Positions 57,570 to 64,000 of a stretch of DNA of 64,000 nucleotides are shown piece after piece. The notes under the pieces were generated by a model, which saw nothing but the letters and a program-made list of their open reading frames with translations, was not told the origin of the DNA and did not search any database. Made by a program: the position numbers and the translations under genes. The number at the start of each line of letters is the position of its first letter. The stretch's first letter is position 1. This DNA is from Moniliophthora roreri (lineage: Eukaryota; Basidiomycota; Agaricomycetes; Agaricales; Marasmiaceae). The DNA lies in contig LATX02000238.1 in NCBI GenBank assembly GCA_001466705.2, forward strand, positions 1 to 64,000, read 5' to 3'.

Positions 57570-57905
57570 GAGAACATTTCTCCAACCACAGTATGTACCA
57601 ACAAGACAAGAGTATATGAAGAGAGAAAAGAAGGAGCCTTAAGTAAAGTTTGATATCCCATCATTCCTTATTTTGGACTCAGATTACTTCAAATTAGATC
57701 CTAAATTACCACATGCCTAATCACCATATGCACCTAATCACCATGCAGGTATCACTCCAAACTGTGTACAACTTATGCAGAAAACAGAACATAGTTGATG
57801 CTATTGTTCAGGCATCCATTCAGAATGCTATACTCAATCAAAATAAACAAGAGCATCTCATTGCATTGCAGTAGTGTCAGTAACATTGGGCTGAAGATTT
57901 TGTGT

Positions 57906-58078
57906 GCAGCCATTAGCAAAAACCATGTAGTGCTATAATGGGTTCCCAGGGGTTTATAATCCACCTGCAGGGTATTATGACCCTTAAAACCAGTCATAAC
58001 TCCCACAAACCAGGCTACAGCCAGGTTATAATCCCCCTGGAGCTAGGTTATAGCACTTTCCAGTTTTTGCTGATGGCT
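57906..58078. mobile_element. 173-bp MITE with inverted ends
   Basis: Ends AGCCATTAGCAAAAACC and, inverted, AGCCATCAGCAAAAACTGG. The interior holds GGTTATAAT and AACCAGTCATAAC words similar to those in the 124-bp MITE at 38596. Noncoding. Confidence 0.65.
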
Positions 58079-58923
58079 CACCACTGCACATCACCATGGA
58101 TCATTATACTTATAAAACATAGCTGTCTTAGTCCACTTGCATGTGCAGTTCAAAACACCATTCTGACACCTGAATATGACTTCTAGTGTATGATTCTTGA
58201 CCCTGGCAGCATCCTACCAATTCCCACCCCAAACAGAATGGACTAACACTATTCTTATTCGACAATGAGATAAAATCTGAATCTCAACTCTGGACTTTGT
58301 ATGTTTGAACATAGTCATTAATTAAAATGCAGAGATATCCTAGATATGAATCAATAGATACATGTAACACTCAATTACTAGTTTTCTTAGAGTTCTTACT
58401 GCAATAGCTGAATGAGCGAAATGAATACCTGTATGAAGAAGGAATTGCCGGAATGCCCAAGGCTATTTGTTTAATGATTATTAATTATTCAAGCATCCTA
58501 TATAGACTGATTGTTTTGATAATGTCAATATTAGCAGAGTAAGACATTTCTGATTCTGCTTGCATTTTTATGGAATGAAAGATGGGAATGTCAAAGATTG
58601 AAGATTAAAGAATGTCAAGTTACAGAGTTATTACACCATTATCTGCCATGGATTATTACAAATCATCTCATGTATCTTGAACCATACAGAGCTTAGCACA
58701 TGCATATTAGCTGACTCTTCTCTCTGAATATTGTTAGGTTTGCACTGCAGATTATAAGTATACTTTCAAAAATAAAAGCTGAGAACATTCAGAGATAAGT
58801 GACTGTGAGCATTAGATCATTGATAACCCCAAATGGTATGTTACATCTTGTGACTGTCACTGATCTCAGTGATAAATATGTATGGGTGCTTGATTTGTTC
58901 ATTGACACCACCCACACTCCTAC
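58079..58923. other. Region without a recognised gene
   Basis: AT-rich sequence with no frame beyond about 65 codons and no recognised repeat; probably intergenic sequence flanking the chromovirus copy 2 insertion. Confidence 0.4.
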
Positions 58924-59453
58924 TGTTACAATTTTTCACTTTGGACAGATGTTTCTTCCATTTTCTTTCCCTGTATTGCCAATCTGGGCAACTTAGTGCC
59001 CAACATTATGCTTCCCTTTGACATCTGGACTCATTCACTTTCCCAGTTCCCTTCTTATAAATCATTCTATAACTTTCCAATATTTTCTTTATGATATCAT
59101 TCCGATTCTTTTTCTCATTGACACTTCTTCAACATTCCATTACTTTCTATCTTGATTACCTTATACATTTTCCATCGTGTTCTTGGACGTTCTATGTTGT
59201 ACAAACACATAACTACAATGGATGTATAAAAGGTAGATAGGACTAGGTTATAGCTCTTCAGCTTGACCTGGTTTAATCAAACTTGTGTTTAGCCAACGAA
59301 TGAACTTCTGAACTCTAGCTTTTCTTAAGCTAGCTCTCTAACTTGAACCTAACTCCTTCGGGAAAGGAACTTACCTTTCTTGTCGAAGTTAACTCCGCAT
59401 CACTACGTCAAGTGGTGTTGAGTTGTTGTCGTTGCTGCGCAAGTAACATAACA
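58924..59453 (+). repeat. Chromovirus copy 2, 5' LTR (530 bp) with promoter
   Basis: Starts TGTTACAATTTTTCAC and ends AAGTAACATAACA. TATAAAAG at 59225-59232 and TCAGCTTGACCTGG from 59258 (33 nt on) repeat the promoter layout of copies 1 and 3 despite low overall LTR similarity. The target duplication cannot be checked because the 3' LTR is outside the window; the 5 bp before it are CCTAC. Confidence 0.85.
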
Positions 59454-59455
59454 AA

Positions 59456-59467
59456 AGGTCAAGCTGA
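59456..59467 (+). promoter_or_regulatory. Self-complementary primer-binding site, copy 2
   Basis: AGGTCAAGCTGA starts 2 nt after the LTR and is the exact reverse complement of TCAGCTTGACCT at 59258-59269. Same design as copy 1. Confidence 0.85.
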
Positions 59468-59527
59468 TCGTTGCTGACCTACCCAGGTTTAGGCACCACC
59501 ACTTATCGAAACACGACTCCCCCGAGG

Positions 59528-60779
59528 GCTCCCTTTACGGCAGCCGAAGAATCCGATCTCGACGATCAACTCGAAGTAGCTGAACAGCTATTAAACCCTG
59601 ACCTGACTCGAACTCCGTGAAGGATCACTTGAAGTCAACGAAAGAAGGCCGTTGAAAGGCTTCAAGAACAAGAAACCGAAGAACAAACTGAAAGCAAACC
59701 TGAAGCTAAGTCTTCACACGAATCCGAAACAGAATTCCTGGGAATAAAAAGATTTATTCCGAACTCCAGAAATGACTACTCCAAGTGGAAGTACTGACGT
59801 CAAACCCGATGTCAAGAAGGAAGAAAACTCCAGTCAACAATGGGCTGTACAGATAGCAACATCAGTTGTCGAAGCGATTGATGAAAAGAAGGAAGACTCA
59901 ACCAAAGGGCCTGCTCCTGAACCATATGAAGGAGATCACAAAGATACACGTCGATTTCTTTTTGATCTCAAACTTTACTTCAGAATGAACCCTAATAGAG
60001 CCAACACTGACAAAAAGAAGAAAATGATTCTTCTTTCGTTCCTTAAAGGGAAGACCACAGACTGGAAAACAACTGAACAAGAACAATTGTTTCCCGAAGA
60101 TGATGACCCCGAAGAAAAAAGAAAAGCTGCCAAGGAAACTTGGAGTGTCTTCAAGAACAGGTTCAGAAAACATTGGCAACCAGTCGATGTCACAGGAGAT
60201 GCACAGATGAGGATCTGTGATCTTCAAATGAAGGAACGCGCCGACGATTACGTTAATCAATTCCGACTTCTTGCATCACAGACCAGATACGATGATGTCG
60301 CCCTGATAACATTCTTTAAAGAAGGCTTAGTACCTTCTCTCCAAGACAAAATCATGCTTAGACCTGAAGGACCACCCGAGACGATTGACAAATGGTACGA
60401 AATCGCCATTCGATACGATAACCAATACAAGTTCGCTATGGCAAACAAAAAGCAGAGACAGCCGAAGGAGACAATAAAACCAAAGATCAATTGAAAAGAA
60501 AAAGAAGTGGTGATTAATCGAACCTTTCCTCTATCGGATAATGACAAGAAAGACTATATAATTCAAGGGAAGTGTTTCAGATGTGCACAGATCGGCCACA
60601 TCTCACAAGATTGTCCCCTCAAAGGACAAATTCAAACCGAACGAACCTCTGCTCCGAAATCCGAGCCAAAGAAGATGACCCCACGAGACATTTTTACCAA
60701 AGTCCAGAAAATGATATTGGAGCAGGGAGCTGCCGAACAAGAAGAGATCTTTGATCTCATGGGAAAGGAGGGTTTTTGA
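59528..60779 (+). pseudogene. gag: Gag of chromovirus copy 2
   Basis: From ATG 59772 the frame gives a basic N-terminal segment (DVKPDVKKEENSSQQWAVQI), the Retrotrans_gag-type domain (EGDHKDTRRFLFDLKLYFRM, KKKKMILLSFLKGKTTDWKT, ADDYVNQFRLLASQTRYDDV, LVPSLQDKIMLRPEGPPETI) and a single knuckle C-FR-C-AQIG-H-ISQD-C near 60570-60615. It ends GKEGF-TGA at 60777. A TGA at 60492 stands where copy 1 has CGA. An upstream stretch from 59528 in another frame (FTAAEESDLDDQLEVAEQLL) matches the N-terminal part of copy-1 gag, so a frameshift near 59760 separates it. Confidence 0.85.
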
Positions 60780-60810
60780 AGAGGTGGAAGAGGACGATGC
60801 TCTTACCACC
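60770..60810 (+). promoter_or_regulatory. -1 ribosomal frameshift signal, copy 2
   Basis: G-GGT-TTT-TGA (60770-60779): a canonical slippery heptamer followed at once by the gag stop. Pol is open in the -1 frame from the same point (FLKRWKRTMLLPPAI). A hairpin starts 6 nt after the heptamer: GGTGGAAGAG (60783-60792), loop GACGATG, CTCTT-A-CCACC (60800-60810). Confidence 0.8.
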
Positions 60811-63800
60811 TGCAATTACAGTCTCAACTGTTGTATTAGCTAAGTTTACAAGACACTCTATGCATATTCCATTCACATACAACAATGGGACAGAAATCAT
60901 AGAAGGAAAGGCCCTGATCGATTCTGGAGCAGGAGGACACTTCATCAGTGAAGAAGAAGCATGAAAAACGAAGAAACCATGGAACAAATTAGCAAAACCC
61001 ATCAAAGTTTACAATGTTGATGGAACACGAAACAAAATTGGTTGGATCACACACACAATCACTATGGAGATTTCCATCGGAGATAGAGAAATGACGGAAA
61101 CCCTTTTCATCTCAGGTCTCGGACTGGAACAAATGATCTTGGGACTACCCTGGTTCCAAGATCAAAATCCAGATATTGATTGGATCACTGGAGTAATCAA
61201 ATTCAGACCCAAACAGAAAATCATGGTTCAGAGACCGATCAAGCATTTCTCAGGGATCCTTGATAGAGCGGAAGATGAAGAAGTGATTATCCGGTCATTC
61301 ATTAGAGGAGAAGAGGATAGCGATGAAATCAGAATCAATGCTAAGTTATCCACCTCCCAGGTATTGGCACAAGCTCACGAAGTCAAATCAAAAGATCTAG
61401 AGGAACTGATTCCTCCTTATCTATCGGATTATACCAACAGATTTGAGAAGAAGAAGTCTGAAAGATTCCCACCATCTAGATCCTACGATCACGCAATAGA
61501 TTTGAAACCTGACTTCAAACCACGAGATTGCAAGGTCTATTCTCTTTCACCCAAAGAACAAATCAAACAAGACAAGTTCTTAGACGAAAACCTTTGAAAA
61601 GGGTATATTCGACCTTCAAAATCTCCAATGGCCTCCCCTTTTTTCTTCATGTCAAAAAAAGAAGCAGGAGCACTTAGACCGTGTCAAGATTACAGGGACC
61701 TTAACAACGGAACAATAAAAAATCGATATCCTCTTCCTCTCGTCACCGACCTCATTGACAAGTTAAAAACAGCTCGCGTTTTTACCAAATTGGATCTGTG
61801 AAATGGATACAATAACATCCGAATCAAAGATGGTGATCAATGGAAGGCAGCGTTCAAAACTCCAAGAGGACTCTTTGAACCAACAGTCATGTTCTTTAGC
61901 TTAACAAATTTCCCCGCCACGTTCCAAGCCTTTATGAACGACATCTTAAAGGACTTTATTGACAAAGGATGGTGCATTGTATACATGGATGACATCCTCA
62001 TATTTTCAGATGATAGACGAACACATCAACTTTGAACAAGACAAGTACTGGAACGATTATGAGAACATGATCTATATCTTAAACTGGAGAAGTGCGAATT
62101 TGACGTCGTCAAAACGCTCTTCCTAGGATTGGTCATCACCCCAGGACATGTCCAAATGGATCCAACGAAGTTAGCGGGAATTAAAGATTGGGAATCACCG
62201 ACTACAGTCAAAGGTGTGAGATCTTTCCTCGGATTCGCAAATTTCTATCGGAAATTTATAGGACGATATGTGGAAATCGCACGACCTTTGCACAATTTGA
62301 CGAAGAAAAACATACCCTTCAAATAGACAAAGCTATGTCAAATAGCTTTCAAGACAATGAATTTGAAATTCCTACAACAACCAATTCTGACAATGGTGGA
62401 CGATACACAACCCTTCATTATTGAAGCTGACACATCAAAATGGGCTACAGGGGCTGTATTATGACAAAAGGACACAGATAACGAATTCCACCTGTGCGGA
62501 TACCTGTCGCACGCCCTCACGGAGACAGAATGAAACTACGAGATCTACGACAGAGAACTTTTAGCAATAGTAAACGCCCTTAAAGCATGGGAACGCTATC
62601 TGCTTGGTTCCACTCACCCAGTGACAATTCTATCCGATCACAAAAATTTGTCTTACTTCAGAACCGCACAGAAGTTAAATCGAAGACAAGCCCGATGGAG
62701 TCTTTATCTCTCTCAATTTGAACTCCAACTGATTCACGTACCGGGAACAAAGATGGTACAATCAGATGTGTTGTCAAGAAGACCAGATCTCATAGAGGAG
62801 GAAGACACAGAAAACGAGGATGTCGTTGTATTACCTGATAAGTTATTCATTAATACAATCGACACGGAACTGAAGGACATGCTTGAAGAAGCACTACCGA
62901 CAGACGAATTTTTCAAAATGACAGTAGAGTCATTACTGAAAAAGGGAGTCACACCAATCAAATCCTCGTTACAAGATTGGAGGACAACGGACGGAATCCT
63001 CTATTACAAGAATAGAGCATACGTTCCAAATGATCCAAAAGTACGCAAACACCTTGTGAAATTGATTCATGAAGCACTACCACATGGACATCCGGGCCAA
63101 TGGAACACTGTTGATCAAATCCAAAGAAACTATTGGTGGCCAGGAATGACAAAATACATCAAAGCATTTGTGGATGGATGTGCAGTGTGTCAACAGATGA
63201 AAATCAATACACACCCTACACAAGTACCATTACAACCTATAGGAGGACACAAAGATGCGTTACCATTCCAAATTATCACAATGGATTTGATCACAGACCT
63301 TCCAGAAGTAGACGGTTGCAATGCAATCTTAGTCGTGGTGGACCACACCACTACTAAAGGGGTGATTTTCATTCCATGCAAGAAGAAACTAGATGCAGCG
63401 GAAACAGCCAAACTTCTTTTTCAACATGTATACAAGAGGTTCGGACTACTGGACAAGATCATTTCAGATAGAGACCCTTATTCCATCAGTGGAGAAATGA
63501 ATTGAAGAACTCAAAAGGTTAAGGGAGAAAACCTCAGCACTCTTAGACATTTCCGCAAGGAGGATGAAAGAAAGAAATAGAAGATGTTTTGACAAGTTTG
63601 AAAAAGGACAAAAGGTTTGGCTAGAAGGGAAGAATCTCTCGCTTGGTTACCCTTCGCCAAAACTGTCACCAAAAAGAGAAGGACCCTTTGAAATAGAAGA
63701 GGTGATGGGACCAGTAACCTACAAGCTAAAACTCCCGTTCCAATGGAGAATTCACCCTGTCTTCCACACCGGACTTCTCACACCATTTAGGGAAAACGAT

Positions 63801-64000
63801 ATCCATGGACCGAACTTTCTTGAACCACCACCTGACATCATAGAAGGACAAGAAGAGTTTGAAGTGGAAGCAATCATTGGCCATCGACCGAAAGGAAAGA
63901 AGAAAGGAAAGACCCAGAAACCAACCCATTACCTCGTGTCTTGGAAAGGATATGACTCGTCTCACAATCAATGGAAAAGGCCGAGTGCCCTCAAACATTC
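60770..64000 (+). pseudogene. pol: Pol polyprotein of chromovirus copy 2, integrase core deleted
   Basis: Order: protease (LIDSGAGGHFISEEEA, 60917); RT ([29 protein letters not shown] near 61983); RNase H (EADTSKWATGAVL, NYEIYDRELLAI, TILSDHKNLSYF; near 62420-62700); integrase H2C2 finger (HEALPHGHPGQWN, CAVCQQMK) and the first two acids of the DDE triad (TMDLITDLP, IISDRDP). A deletion at about 63479 jumps to the part after the core (IPSVEK), removing roughly 85 codons including the Glu and changing frame. Then the C-terminal module (KLKLPFQWRIHPVFHTGLLT) and chromodomain (FEVEAIIGHRP, YLVSWKGYDSSHNQW) follow to the window end. Stops: TGA at 60962, 61595, 61799, 62033, 62060, 62462, 62531 and 63498; TAG at 62324 where copy 1 has Trp. 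Confidence 0.9.

Larger units (their letters stand above)
58924..64000 (+). mobile_element. Ty3/gypsy chromovirus, copy 2 (3' end beyond window)
   Basis: Plus-strand LTR retrotransposon with the same order of parts as copy 1, seen up to the chromodomain. It keeps RNase H, which copy 1 lost, but has lost the second half of the integrase core. Multiple in-frame stops make it defective. Confidence 0.92.

Overview
The window looks like repeat-choked chromosome sequence from an Agaricomycete-type basidiomycete fungus. The supporting signs are introns of about 43-60 nt, Zn2Cys6 regulators, a KDZ transposase, DUF6698-like fragments, chromodomain Ty3/gypsy elements and CACTA-type miniature elements. 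No rRNA, intact tRNA or CRISPR was recognised. Eighteen isolated single 'n' characters mark scaffold joins. Content usually changes abruptly at them, so adjacency across an 'n' should not be trusted.

Layout. 1-1.9 kb: long repeat A and a TIR element holding a tRNA-like region. 1.9-6.9 kb: the only clearly intact host-like island, two paralogous Zn2Cys6/Fungal_trans-type regulators on the minus strand, each divergent from a small plus-strand gene; the unit is a segmental duplication. 7-9.3 kb: repeat A copies. 9.4-11.1 kb: a decayed membrane-protein gene and a 26-bp minisatellite. 11.4-12.8 kb: the 3' end of a chromovirus (LTR plus zinc-knuckle ORF). 13.4-15.9 kb: a minisatellite, a TIR element and two decayed DUF6698-like copies. 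15.9-46.5 kb: a mosaic of two related LTR-like families, A (about 1.75 kb) and B (about 1.68 kb), into which CACTA-like elements, a MITE and host-gene fragments (sirtuin, retroelement RNase H, a P-loop fragment, a spliced unknown gene) are set. One B copy is followed by a tRNA-type primer-binding site and a gag gene, so B is the LTR of a retrotransposon. 46.5-56.4 kb: a KDZ DNA transposase gene split by a complete 7.0-kb chromovirus with a perfect 5-bp target duplication. 57-58.9 kb: a coiled-coil gene remnant and a MITE. 58.9-64 kb: a second chromovirus on the plus strand, cut by the window end.

How the parts work together. The chromoviruses share a layout: LTR promoter with a TATA box; a start-site motif about 32 nt downstream that is exactly complementary over 12 nt to the primer-binding site (self-priming, as in Tf1); gag with one CCHC knuckle; a canonical -1 frameshift heptamer followed 6 nt later by a hairpin retained in both copies; pol (protease, RT, RNase H, integrase, chromodomain); and a separate downstream ORF with two zinc knuckles. 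Both readable copies are defective: copy 1 has lost RNase H and copy 2 part of the integrase core. Premature stops in these and the other elements are nearly all TGA at arginine positions or TAG at tryptophan positions. This points to C-to-T decay (CpG deamination or a RIP-like process) on transposons, while the two regulator genes remain open.
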